Shown here: piece after piece, positions 1 to 7,021 of the stretch
Numbering within the stretch: the stretch's first letter is position 1
Layout of the letters: every line of letters begins with the position of its first letter
Assembly: GCA_964572825.1 (NCBI GenBank)
Contig: CAZNGS010000094.1
Location: 1 to 13,503, forward strand
Length of the DNA stretch: 13,503 nt
Direction of reading: 5' to 3'
Source: CAYVBE01 sp964572825
Lineage (GTDB): Bacteria; Planctomycetota; Brocadiia; SM23-32
Program-made: the position numbers and the translations under genes
The notes under the pieces: model-generated
Databases searched by the model: none
What the model saw: only the letters and a program-made list of their open reading frames with translations
Told to the model about the DNA's origin: nothing

Positions 1-327
1 CGCACAAGCAAAAACTGATCCACATTGTCCGCCACGGGATAATTGAATGACCCTGTTCGCGCCCCGTGGCTGTTGCTTCGCGGGTCCGGATTCGGCTAAC
101 ATGCGCGCGGTTGGACCGTTGCGTGAGCTGCGCCCGCCCGCAGAGCGGCCCGGCATGCGGGGTAGCGGGGAACTATGCCCTGTTTGCGCATCGGCCGTGC
201 ATGTTAATGATCCCTGACATTTGCTTGTGCGGGTGGTGACGATAAGGGCGAGATTGCTTCTCGCCCGGCGCGTGATCGCAAAGCGTAGAATCGAATGTCC
301 CGCAGTGCTGGCCATGGGGAACGGAGC
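1..327. other. Left-edge region without a recognised gene
   Basis: No convincing coding region is visible here. A short open frame runs in from the window edge and stops at 48-50, reading HKQKLIHIVRHGIIE; it could be the tail of an upstream gene but is too short to identify. The rest is leader for the acyltransferase gene to the right. It contains a perfect 8-bp inverted repeat (GGGCGAGA / TCTCGCCC, 246-266, 5-nt loop). No good -35/-10 pair was found; TTGCGC at 184-189 with TAATGA 15 bp later is the best and is poor. Confidence 0.5.
246..266 (+). other. Perfect 8-bp hairpin in acyltransferase leader
   Basis: GGGCGAGA (246-253), loop TTGCT, TCTCGCCC (259-266) form a perfect stem. It lies about 60 bp before the likely start of the FeeM-like gene and has no following T-run, so it is not a standard terminator. 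It could be an operator palindrome or an mRNA leader structure; the sequence alone does not decide. Confidence 0.4.
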
Positions 328-1134
328 ATGGGACGAGCGGCCGAAGGTTCCGAGCAGCAGGGCGTGCCACGCGTGCGGGAGATGGAGGCCAGGCCCGCCC
401 GGTCCCGCCATGAGATCGAGCAGGCCTACCGGCTCGTCTACGAGAACTATCGCCGCCGGGATTACATCCCCGAGAACGAGTCGGGTCTGCGGGTCAGTGT
501 GTTCAATGCCTTTCCCGGGACGGTGACCTTCGTGAGCGTGCTGCGCTCCGAGGTCATCTCCACGATCACCCTCGTGGAGGACACCGAGATCGGTCTTCCC
601 ATGGATGCCATCTACCGCGAGGAACTGCGCCCTTTGCGCGAGGCCGGCCGGGGAATTGCCGAGGCAACCATGTTCGCGGACCGCCGTAAGAAGGACTCCC
701 GTCGCACCCTGCCCATGCTCCTGCTGCTGATGAAAAGGGTGTTCGATTACTGTTTGCTGGTGGCCGGGATCAGCGACATATGCATCACCGTCAACCCCCG
801 CCATGAGACTTTCTACGAGAGACGGCTGATGTTCGAGCCGTTGGGCGGGCTGAAAAGCTACCCCAGCGTGCAAGACGCACCGGCGGTGGCCAAACGGCTG
901 AACCTGGACACCGGGGAGCAGGTGGCCAGTGAGCACGAGGACCTGTGGAACCTGTTTTTCGAGGACCGCACGGATCCGGCGCTCCTGCGGGACCGCTACC
1001 GCTTCGACTGCGATGATCTGCACTATTTCTTTGTTGAACAGGCCTCAGTGCTGGACAACTGCCGAGCCAGCGAGGTCGCCGCCCTCCGCAGGTGCTATCC
1101 CGACTGCCCCTGGGAGCAGTGGCTGAACGCCTGA
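328..1134 (+). CDS. FeeM-core N-acyl amino acid synthase-like acyltransferase
   Basis: Probable GNAT-fold acyltransferase of the N-acyl amino acid synthase (FeeM) type; such enzymes join a fatty acyl group from acyl-ACP to an amino acid. The family pattern is clear: AYRLVYENY near residues 33-41, a central stretch with ITLVEDTEIGLPMDAIY, then EATMFADRR, and the signature ITVNPRHETFYERRLMFEPLG around 153-172, followed by DAPAVAKRLNLD. The C-terminal ~75 residues beyond the core are not recognised. The start at 328 is chosen because GGGGA lies 7 nt upstream; an in-frame ATG at 295 gives 11 more residues with a poorer ribosome site, and a third ATG at 382 is possible. There is no signal peptide or membrane segment. 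It is a single gene, convergent with the lipoprotein gene, with no acyl carrier protein or biosynthetic partner in view, so substrate and product are unknown. An autoinducer-synthase-like role is an alternative. Confidence 0.75.
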   Translation: MGRAAEGSEQQGVPRVREMEARPARSRHEIEQAYRLVYENYRRRDYIPENESGLRVSVFNAFPGTVTFVSVLRSEVISTITLVEDTEIGLPMDAIYREELRPLREAGRGIAEATMFADRRKKDSRRTLPMLLLLMKRVFDYCLLVAGISDICITVNPRHETFYERRLMFEPLGGLKSYPSVQDAPAVAKRLNLDTGEQVASEHEDLWNLFFEDRTDPALLRDRYRFDCDDLHYFFVEQASVLDNCRASEVAALRRCYPDCPWEQWLNA

Positions 1135-1194
1135 GGCGCCCGTTTGCCCCCGCAATGACGCCCTGCCTGCCTCCCGGGTCAATGTCCGGGACCA

Positions 1195-2064
1195 TCAGTC
1201 AGGTTCGTCCTCCAGGCCGGCCTGCAGCGCCTCTATCTGCCGCTTCGCCGATACAAGGCGTTCGCCCCCGTGCGCAACGTGCATTCGGAAGGCCTCCACG
1301 GCCTTCTGCGGCTCCTGGAGCTTGTCGGCATAAAGCAGTCCCAGGTTGAAGTAGGTCGGAGCAAATGCCCTGTCGGTTTGGATGAGTTCCGTGTATTTCT
1401 CGGCCGCCTTCTCAAACTGTCCCGACGCGGCCAGGACGATGCCCCAGTTGTTCAGGCATTTCTTGAGGAGGGATTCGTCGGGTTCCGCCCGGTCCTGCAG
1501 AGCCGCATAGCACTGCTCGTAGTAGCCGGCGGCCTGTCTCATCTCTCCGAACTTGCCCTGGCAGAATGCCAGTCGATACAGCACTGCAGGCCCTGGTTCG
1601 CCCAGGTCGTGAGCGCTCAGCAGAACGGGGAACGCCGCATTATAGTCGCCGCGTCGGAACAGGTCCGCGCCCAACACTGCCAGACGCTCGCGCACGCGCT
1701 TGATGGGCGGCGCGGAAGACTCCGAAGGCTCCTCCGGCTTCTTCAGGCCGGCGAGCTGTGCCCGGAGGTCGGCCAGGTCTTGCTGCAGCTTCTCGACGCG
1801 TTCGGACTTCGCGCTGAGCTGTTGCGCCAGCTCGTCCGCCCTTTGTGCCTCCCCTTCGAGCCTGTTCTTTTCCGCTTCAAGGTCGTGGAGCTGCCGCTGG
1901 AGCTTCTGGGTTTCCTCCGTCAGGGTCTCGTACTTGCCGCGCCAGCGGTCAACCTCTTGCTGCAGCCGGGTCCTCAGCTCATCCTGCCCGTCGCTGCATG
2001 CCGGCAGGACCAGGCAGGTCAGCAGGCTCGCCAGGATCAGACCTATGGTTGTTTTGCTGTTCAT
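1195..2064 (-). CDS. Lipoprotein with coiled coil and TPR repeats
   Basis: Predicted 289-residue lipoprotein. The N-terminus has a positively charged MNSK, a hydrophobic stretch and a lipobox LPAC with the lipidated Cys at 23. Residues about 27-110 are a long charged coiled coil rich in Leu, Gln, Glu and Arg (LTEETQKLQRQLHDLEAEK and similar). A short Pro/Ser linker follows, then about 130-265 is TPR-like: LFRRGDYNAAFPVLLSAHDL, a GKFGEMRQAAGYYEQCY helix pair, WGIVLAASGQFEKAAEKYTEL and YFNLGLLYADK..KAVEAF. The likely role is an envelope-anchored scaffold; no enzymatic motif is seen. The open frame extends to 2262, but the start at 2064 is favoured by the signal peptide, by GAGGGAG just upstream, and by a promoter-like sequence at 2101-2129 inside the longer frame. 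It follows the HypE-like gene by 76 bp and may be transcribed both with it and alone. Confidence 0.8.
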   Translation of the reverse strand: MNSKTTIGLILASLLTCLVLPACSDGQDELRTRLQQEVDRWRGKYETLTEETQKLQRQLHDLEAEKNRLEGEAQRADELAQQLSAKSERVEKLQQDLADLRAQLAGLKKPEEPSESSAPPIKRVRERLAVLGADLFRRGDYNAAFPVLLSAHDLGEPGPAVLYRLAFCQGKFGEMRQAAGYYEQCYAALQDRAEPDESLLKKCLNNWGIVLAASGQFEKAAEKYTELIQTDRAFAPTYFNLGLLYADKLQEPQKAVEAFRMHVAHGGERLVSAKRQIEALQAGLEDEPD

Positions 2065-2100
2065 CGTCTCCCTCGGTGGCATCTGTGGTTGATTTTGCGC

Positions 2101-2129
2101 ATGATACTCATCCTGCCGCGACCGCGCAA
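2101..2129 (-). promoter_or_regulatory. Sigma-70-like promoter for the lipoprotein gene
   Basis: On the minus strand TTGCGC (2124-2129), a 17-bp spacer, and TATCAT (2101-2106; five of six match TATAAT). The -10 lies about 37 bp before the lipoprotein start, a normal leader length. It supports both separate transcription of this gene and the shorter start. Promoter calls in GC-rich genomes of unknown lineage are uncertain. Confidence 0.45.
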
Positions 2130-2140
2130 ACACAGGTCGC

Positions 2141-3148
2141 TCAGGTGAAAAGTCGGGTGATTTCGTCCTGGTCAAACCTGGGCATGGGCCTTTCCCCGCG
2201 GGCTCCGCACAGAACGACGCCGCAGGCGCGAGGGGTGGTCTGCCCGATATCCGTGCAATCAATGCCGGCCTCGCGGATGGCTGCGGTGATGGCGGCCCCT
2301 TCTTTTTCCGGCGCGCAGATCAGTAGGGCGCCGCTGGCGATGGTTCCCAGCGGATCGATGCCCAGATGCCGGCAGAAGGTCCCGCCCGGCTCCAGGACGG
2401 GGATGTCCCCCTGCCGCACGCGCAGCCCACACTCCGCGGCCTGCGCCAGCTCCCACAGGGCGGTCGCCAAGCCCCCCTCGGTGGGATCGTGCATGGCATG
2501 GACCTCTCCGGCTTCGCAGGCGATCATGGCCTCCTCGACGACGCTGATTCCGGGGTCGTCGAGGAAACCCCGCGCCCGGGCCAGTTCCGACTCTTCCACC
2601 GCATTTTTCAGACGGCCGGCGCATTCACGGGCCATGATGGCCGTCCCTTCGACGGGGACGCCCTTGGTGAGCAGTATCACGTCCCCGGGCCGGACGCTCC
2701 GCTTGTCCACGAACCGATCGGCCGGCACCTCCCCCAGCATCTGGCCCACCAGGACAGGCCGATCCAGGCCGGGGGTGATCTCCGTGTGACCACCGCACAG
2801 GTCGCAGCCGATCCGCTCGAGCGCCGCCCGCAGGTCCTGCCAGATGCTGCGGACCAGGGCCTCGTCCGCGGTGTCCTCCGGCAGCAGCGCGGTCACCAGG
2901 AACCAGCGCGGCCGGGCACCCACGGTGGCAAGGTCATTGGCGTTAATGTGAACCACGTACCATCCGATGCGGTCCGTGGCGAATGTGATGGGATCGGTCT
3001 TGGCTACCAGGTAGTTGCGGCCCATCCGTATGGCGCAGACGTCCCGCCCGATGCCGGGGCCCACGACCACGCGATCGTCCCGGATGGCGTTTTCGGCCAG
3101 CAGCCGGGCCAGCAGGTCGGAGTCCAGCTTTCCGGCGGGGAGTTTCAT
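2141..3148 (-). CDS. HypE/AIR synthase-like ATP-binding protein
   Basis: 335-residue protein of the PurM/AIR-synthase superfamily (PurM, HypE, SelD, ThiL), whose members use ATP to activate carbonyl, carbamoyl or selenide substrates. Visible family marks are the N-terminal GPGIGRDVCAI (30-40), HINANDLATVGARPRWF (67-83), GGHTEI (119-124), HDPTEGGLATALWELA (220-235) in the second half-domain, and DPLGTIASGALL (265-276). The closest named match is the HypE-like group. True HypE ends in a conserved Cys that carries the thiocarbamoyl/cyano group; this protein ends TRLFT and no other hydrogenase maturation gene is nearby, so a HypE role is doubtful. It also lacks the N-terminal Cys/Sec region of SelD. 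The start has GGAGG 7 nt upstream. It begins 3 bp after the mnmG stop, so the two are almost certainly co-transcribed. Substrate unknown. Confidence 0.8.
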   Translation of the reverse strand: MKLPAGKLDSDLLARLLAENAIRDDRVVVGPGIGRDVCAIRMGRNYLVAKTDPITFATDRIGWYVVHINANDLATVGARPRWFLVTALLPEDTADEALVRSIWQDLRAALERIGCDLCGGHTEITPGLDRPVLVGQMLGEVPADRFVDKRSVRPGDVILLTKGVPVEGTAIMARECAGRLKNAVEESELARARGFLDDPGISVVEEAMIACEAGEVHAMHDPTEGGLATALWELAQAAECGLRVRQGDIPVLEPGGTFCRHLGIDPLGTIASGALLICAPEKEGAAITAAIREAGIDCTDIGQTTPRACGVVLCGARGERPMPRFDQDEITRLFT

Positions 3149-3151
3149 GCT

Positions 3152-4996
3152 TTATCCTCCGGACCTGTCGGCTTCTTGCAGCCGCCGCCGGCCTTCCATG
3201 TACACCATCAGCAGCGAGATGTCGGCGGGGGAGATGCCGCTTATGCGCGAGGCCTGTCCCAGGGAGGTCGGTTGCACCTCGGCCAGCTTCTCCCTGGCCT
3301 CCCGGCGCAGTTCGGGTATGGCGTCGTAGTCGAGCCATTCGGGGATATTGCGCTCTTCGTTGCGGCGGAAGCGCTCGATCTGTTCGATCTGCCGCTTGAT
3401 GTAGCCCTCGTACTTGACTTCGATCTCCACCTGTTCCCGCACGGCCGGCTCCGGGGCAAGTTGGTCGACGCGTTGATCGAGTCTCGCCACCCCGTCCAGG
3501 TCCATCTCGGGGCGCTTGAGTATCTGCGCCAGTGTCTTGCCCTCGTGCCAGGTGGCGTGCAGGTACTCGATGGTCCGCTGGATTGCTTCTTCCTTGCGCT
3601 GAAGTCGCCGCCACATGTCGTCGTCGATCAGGCCGTTCTGGTGGCCGTATTCCATCAGCCGGCGGTCGGCGTTGTCCTGCCGGAGCATGAGGCGATATTC
3701 GGCCAGCGAGGTGAACATGCGGTAGGGTTCGTCGGTCCCTTTGGTGACCAGGTCGTCGATCAGCACGCCGATGTAGGCCTCGTCCCGACCGAGGACGAGA
3801 GGCTCCTGGCCCCGGAGTTTGCGGGCGGCATTGATGCCGGCCATAATGCCCTGCCCGGCGGCTTCCTCGTAGCCGCTGGTGCCGTTGATCTGGCCCGCGT
3901 GGAAGAGGCCCTCCACCCGCCTGGTCTCCAGGCTGGGCCGAAGCTGGGTCGGCGGCGCCCAGTCGTATTCCACCGCGTAGCCGTACCGGAGGATTTGGGC
4001 CTCCTCCAGGCCCTCGATGCTGTGCACCATGTCCTCCTGCACGTCCCGCGGCAGGCTGGTGAACAGTCCGTTGCAATAGACCTCCAGTGTGTTGCGCCCC
4101 TCGGGTTCCAGGAAGAGCAGATGCTGATCCCTGTCGGGAAAGCGCAGGACTTTGATCTCGATGGACGGGCAGTAACGGGGGCCGAGGCCGGCCTTGATCT
4201 GGCCGTCGTAAAGGGGCGCGCGGTCCAGGGCGGCCCGGATGATCTCGTGCGTCCGCGGGTTGGTGTGGGTCATGTAGCAGGGCATCTGCTGCCCCTCGAT
4301 TCGGTCGGTCCAGAAGCTGAAAGGGTGGGGTTCCGGATCGCCCGGCTGCGGCTCCAGGCGGTCCCAGCCGGCCGTGCGTCCATTGATCCTGGGGGGCGTG
4401 TCCGTCTTAAGGCGACTCAGCTCCAGCCCCGCCCGCCGCAGACTGTCCGAGAGGTCGCGAGCCGGCGGCTCGCCCATCCGGCCGCCCGGCACGGTGGCGG
4501 GGCCGAAATGGAGAAGGCCGTTCAGAAAGGTCCCGGTGGTCAGGATCACCGCATCGGCCCGGTACTGATGACCGCTGCGGGTGTGGACACCGCGGATTCG
4601 CCCGTCCTCCACGACCAGGGAGGTGACCAGGGCCTGGCGCAGCAGCAGGCCGGGCTGCGCTTCCAGGCGGCGTTTCATCTCCACGTGGTAGGCGTTCTTG
4701 TCGGCCTGGGCGCGGGGCGAATGCATGGCGGGGCCCTTGCCGGTGTTGATCATGCGGAACTGGACCCCGGTGGCGTCGATGACTTTGCCCATCTCCCCGC
4801 CCAGGGCGTCGATCTCGCGCACGAGCTGTCCCTTGGCCAGTCCGCCGATGGCGGGGTTGCAGCTCATGCGAGCGATCGAGTCCAGGCTGATGGTCAGCAG
4901 GGCGGTCCGGGCGCCCATTCGGGCCGCCGCCAGGGCCGCCTCGCACCCGGCGTGCCCGGCTCCCACCACCACAATGTCGAAAACAAGCTTGTCCAT
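3152..4996 (-). CDS. mnmG: tRNA uridine-5-carboxymethylaminomethyl synthesis enzyme MnmG
   Basis: MnmG (GidA), the FAD enzyme that works with MnmE in the cytoplasm to install the (carboxymethyl)aminomethyl group on the wobble uridine (U34) of certain tRNAs. The 614 residues are close to the usual ~620-630. The FAD-binding GAGHAGCEAA is at 12-21 and SCNPAIGG follows from 45. Both family signatures are present: GPRYCPSIEIKVLRF (272-286) and AGQINGTSGYEE (368-379). Cys46 and Cys277 match the two functionally important cysteines of the E. coli enzyme (47 and 277). The C-terminal helical part ends in ISPADISLLMVYMEGRRR, as expected for the MnmE-contacting region. The ribosome site is weak, but the start gives the normal N-terminus MDKLVFDIVVVGAG. 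It leads an operon with the HypE-like gene. mnmE is not in this window. Confidence 0.97.
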   Translation of the reverse strand: MDKLVFDIVVVGAGHAGCEAALAAARMGARTALLTISLDSIARMSCNPAIGGLAKGQLVREIDALGGEMGKVIDATGVQFRMINTGKGPAMHSPRAQADKNAYHVEMKRRLEAQPGLLLRQALVTSLVVEDGRIRGVHTRSGHQYRADAVILTTGTFLNGLLHFGPATVPGGRMGEPPARDLSDSLRRAGLELSRLKTDTPPRINGRTAGWDRLEPQPGDPEPHPFSFWTDRIEGQQMPCYMTHTNPRTHEIIRAALDRAPLYDGQIKAGLGPRYCPSIEIKVLRFPDRDQHLLFLEPEGRNTLEVYCNGLFTSLPRDVQEDMVHSIEGLEEAQILRYGYAVEYDWAPPTQLRPSLETRRVEGLFHAGQINGTSGYEEAAGQGIMAGINAARKLRGQEPLVLGRDEAYIGVLIDDLVTKGTDEPYRMFTSLAEYRLMLRQDNADRRLMEYGHQNGLIDDDMWRRLQRKEEAIQRTIEYLHATWHEGKTLAQILKRPEMDLDGVARLDQRVDQLAPEPAVREQVEIEVKYEGYIKRQIEQIERFRRNEERNIPEWLDYDAIPELRREAREKLAEVQPTSLGQASRISGISPADISLLMVYMEGRRRLQEADRSGG

Positions 4997-5050
4997 AATC
5001 CGGCTGTCTCGTCAAGCAGCATTGTTGTCTTGCGCTTCGGGGTGAACACC

Positions 5051-5080
5051 ATTGTAGCACCCCCTGGCGGTGCCCGTAAA
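5051..5080 (-). promoter_or_regulatory. Extended -10 promoter for mnmG operon
   Basis: Minus strand: TGCTACAAT, an extended -10 with TACAAT at 5051-5056, preceded at 18 bp by TTTACG (5075-5080). Transcription would start near 5044 and give a leader of about 48 nt before mnmG. The -35 is poor, but the TGn extension is known to compensate for that. Confidence 0.5.
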
Positions 5081-5146
5081 ACCGGGTTACACTCGGCTGC
5101 GTGATTTCCCCGGGTCCCTGAAGACGGACGGCAGCCCGTCACTGCG

Positions 5147-5178
5147 GAAGCCGCCGGCCGCCGGCCGGCTCGGGCTTC
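5147..5178. other. GC-rich inverted repeat between divergent mnmG and CPBP genes
   Basis: GAAGCC + GCCGGCC (5147-5159), loop GCC, then GGCCGGC (5163-5169), a 3-nt bulge, and GGCTTC (5173-5178): 13 paired positions. It sits about 70 bp upstream of the mnmG -10 and 84 bp before the CPBP start. Only two T residues follow on the plus strand and no gene ends just before it, so terminator function is unlikely. It could be a bidirectional operator or a leader structure of the CPBP transcript. Confidence 0.4.
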
Positions 5179-5261
5179 TTGCATTGCGCCACCGGTTGGG
5201 ACAGAGTATGTTCGTCGCATAGCGAACAGGACTACTTCCGACCCGGGCGGAGGCCGGCATC

Positions 5262-5915
5262 ATGCCTGCACAAACCCGGCGGCCGAACTCGTCCAGGTCA
5301 CACGCACGGCCCCTCCTCGAGATCGTGGGCACCGTGTTGACCGCCTGCGCCTTTCCGGCATATCGCCTGCTCGTCGGAGGAACCCTCTGGTTCATGATCT
5401 TTGTGCCCGCCGCGTGGCTGGTTTACGCTGCGCTGGCCGTCCGGGCCGACAGTGCTGTTCTGAAGGAGTGGGGAGTCCGCCTGGACAACCTGCCGTCCGC
5501 TTCCTGCTGGATCGCGCCTTTCTTCCTGGTTGCACTGGCGGGCATGGTTGCCTACCGGTTATGGCAGGGATGGACCGCCCCGGGGCTTAGCTTCTGGATC
5601 GTGTTTCTGCTCTACCCTGTGTGGGGCCTGGCCCAGCAGTTCCTGGTCCAGGCGATGGTGGCGCGGAATCTGCGCAGGCTCGGCCTGCCGGCGTGGGGCG
5701 TTGCGGCCCTCGTGGGGGTGGCGTTTGGCCTGGTGCACGTGTTCCATCCGGAACTGGCCGTCCTGTGCGCGGCCGCCGGTATCGTCTGGACCGGCCTTTT
5801 CCTCAAGACGCCAAACATCATCCCTCTCGCGCTTGCGCACGGCTGGCTGGGCACGCTGGCCTACTATTGGATTCTGGAGATGGATCCGCTGCAACGCATA
5901 GTACTGGGGGGCTGA
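5262..5915 (+). CDS. CPBP-family membrane protein with altered catalytic motif
   Basis: 217-residue integral membrane protein with roughly six or seven hydrophobic segments (about 20-60, 83-100, 109-125, 144-160, 163-180, 184-205). The second half follows the plan of CPBP (ABI/Rce1-like) glutamic intramembrane proteases. Motif 2 is FGLVH (155-159) and motif 3 is AHGWLG with His193. Motif 1, normally EExxxR, reads QQFLVQ (125-130), so both Glu and the Arg are Gln. In the protease family the Glu activates water, so this protein may not be a protease in the standard sense, although Gln variants may form a natural subgroup. The start at 5262 has GGAGG 8 nt upstream. It is divergent from mnmG and 57 bp before tRNA-His; nothing nearby points to a substrate. 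Confidence 0.65.
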   Translation: MPAQTRRPNSSRSHARPLLEIVGTVLTACAFPAYRLLVGGTLWFMIFVPAAWLVYAALAVRADSAVLKEWGVRLDNLPSASCWIAPFFLVALAGMVAYRLWQGWTAPGLSFWIVFLLYPVWGLAQQFLVQAMVARNLRRLGLPAWGVAALVGVAFGLVHVFHPELAVLCAAAGIVWTGLFLKTPNIIPLALAHGWLGTLAYYWILEMDPLQRIVLGG

Positions 5916-5930
5916 TCGGGAACGCAGCGC

Positions 5931-5959
5931 TTGCAGGGAGGTGGGGCTTCTGATAGCAT
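5931..5959 (+). promoter_or_regulatory. trnH: Possible promoter for tRNA-His
   Basis: TTGCAG (5931-5936), 17-bp spacer, TAGCAT (5954-5959), ending 13 bp before the tRNA. Four of six -10 bases fit the consensus; the -35 fits only in TTG. The tRNA may also be transcribed from the CPBP gene. Confidence 0.35.
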
Positions 5960-5972
5960 AAAGTCGCTTAAC

Positions 5973-6050
5973 GGTGACCATAGCTCAATCGGATAGAGCA
6001 CCAGACTGTGGCTCTGGGGGTTGAGGGTTCGAATCCCTCTGGTCACCCCA
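5973..6050 (+). tRNA. trnH: tRNA-His (anticodon GTG)
   Basis: The complete cloverleaf folds by eye. The acceptor 5974-5980 (GTGACCA) pairs with 6040-6046 (TGGTCAC). The D stem is GCTC/GAGC (5983-5986, 5996-5999). The anticodon stem CCAGA/TCTGG (6001-6005, 6013-6017) has loop CTGTGGC and anticodon GTG at 6008-6010. The T stem GAGGG/CCCTC has loop TTCGAAT. The extra G typical of tRNA-His (G-1, 5973) is encoded and faces C73 (6047), and the CCA end is encoded at 6048-6050. It is followed by an intrinsic terminator. Confidence 0.97.
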
Positions 6051-6060
6051 TCCGATATCC

Positions 6061-6093
6061 ACGGCCCGGCGCTCCCTCCGTCGGGCCGTTTTT
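6061..6093 (+). terminator. Intrinsic terminator after tRNA-His
   Basis: ACGGCCCG (6061-6068) pairs with CGGGCCGT (6082-6089), and T-run 6089-6093 follows on the plus strand. It lies 10 bp beyond the tRNA CCA. The last bases overlap the stop codon of the convergent DUF2520 gene. The minus-strand reading has no T-run, so it serves plus-strand transcripts only. Confidence 0.85.
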
Positions 6094-6964
6094 ATTGCCG
6101 CAGCATGCGCCTGAGGTCCTCCGCGCGGTCCGGGCTCAGGCTTCCTTTCGCCAGGCCAAGATGAACGGTCTTGAGCCCGAGGACTTTGTAGATTTCCAGC
6201 AGGTCCGGCGCGCTGGCCGCGATCGCCCGCACGTGACGGCGGACCGTCTCCACGTCGCCGCGCGCTATGGGGCCGGTCAGGCACGCGGGCGAACCCAGCC
6301 GTTCGAAGTTCTCCACCGTCCCTTTGACCAGGGGCACCAGCATGTGCAAGGCTTTCTCCCGGTCGATTCCCGCGGCGTGGGCGAGGTTGAGGGCGAGTTC
6401 CAGCACCGCGACCAGGTAATTCGACGCCGCGCACCCGGCGGCGTGGTAGAGGGCCTTGTCCTCGGTGGCGATGGTCACGGGCCGGCACCCCAGGGCCCGG
6501 CCGACCTCCTCCAAAAGGGAGACGGCTTCTTCGTCTCCCTCCACGCAGCAGACGGAGCCCGGCAACAGGCGGACGGCCTGCCGGGCCGTCGCAAAGCTCT
6601 GCATGGGGTGCAGGCTGCCCACGTGCGCCCCGGCCGAGCGCGCGCTTTCGAGAATGCTGGAGGGGAGGGCGCCGCTGCAGTGGGCCACGACCGCGCCGCG
6701 CTTGATCGCATTCGCCCTGGCAAGCTCTTCACACACGGACCGGATGGCGTCGTCGGGCACGGTGATGAGCAGCAAATCGGCGGACCGTGCCACGTCGGCG
6801 GGGTCGGTGCAGGCGCGGCCGTCCCCGGCGAACCGGCAGGCATCCTGCGCCGATTCGATGGAGCGGCTGGCGGCGCCGATAAACTCATAGCCCGCCCCGC
6901 TGAGCAGTCGGGCCAGGGCCGTCCCGACTTTGCCCGCGCCTACGATGGCGAACCGAACTCTCAT
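6092..6964 (-). CDS. Rossmann-fold / DUF2520 domain protein
   Basis: 290-residue cytoplasmic NAD(P)-binding protein of the Rossmann-like plus DUF2520 type; family reaction not established, though the fold resembles short NADP-dependent reductases such as ketopantoate reductase and F420-dependent NADP reductase. Seen: dinucleotide-binding FAIVGAGKVGTALARLL (5-21, GAGKVG core), ITVPDDAI (67-74), HCSGAL (95-100) and the family mark GSLHPMQSF (116-124). The C-terminal helical domain from about 150 contains KALYHAAGCAASNYLVAVLE. The length is normal. Upstream GAGGA lies 10 nt from the ATG, a loose ribosome site. It is the last gene of the minus-strand run, 57 bp after the unrecognised 230-residue gene. 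Confidence 0.88.
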   Translation of the reverse strand: MRVRFAIVGAGKVGTALARLLSGAGYEFIGAASRSIESAQDACRFAGDGRACTDPADVARSADLLLITVPDDAIRSVCEELARANAIKRGAVVAHCSGALPSSILESARSAGAHVGSLHPMQSFATARQAVRLLPGSVCCVEGDEEAVSLLEEVGRALGCRPVTIATEDKALYHAAGCAASNYLVAVLELALNLAHAAGIDREKALHMLVPLVKGTVENFERLGSPACLTGPIARGDVETVRRHVRAIAASAPDLLEIYKVLGLKTVHLGLAKGSLSPDRAEDLRRMLRQ

Positions 6965-7021
6965 GTGCCGTCGGTCCTCACGTATGCTTTCCGGGAATCT
7001 GCGGGTTGCAGCAGGCGACTT

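Noticed and set aside
3..50. Tail of a possible upstream gene ending in a stop at 48-50
   Set aside because: Only about 15 codons are visible and they match nothing recognisable; other frames also stop nearby.
1172..1191. Hairpin TCCCGG / CCGGGA between the convergent acyltransferase and lipoprotein genes
   Set aside because: The stem is only 6 bp with an 8-nt loop and no T-run follows on either strand, so it was not called a terminator.
2366..5104. A 912-codon open frame on the plus strand
   Set aside because: It lies antisense to mnmG and the HypE-like gene, both of which have clear family motifs. Its translation is His/Gly/Val-rich and low in recognisable motifs, as expected of a GC-rich shadow frame.
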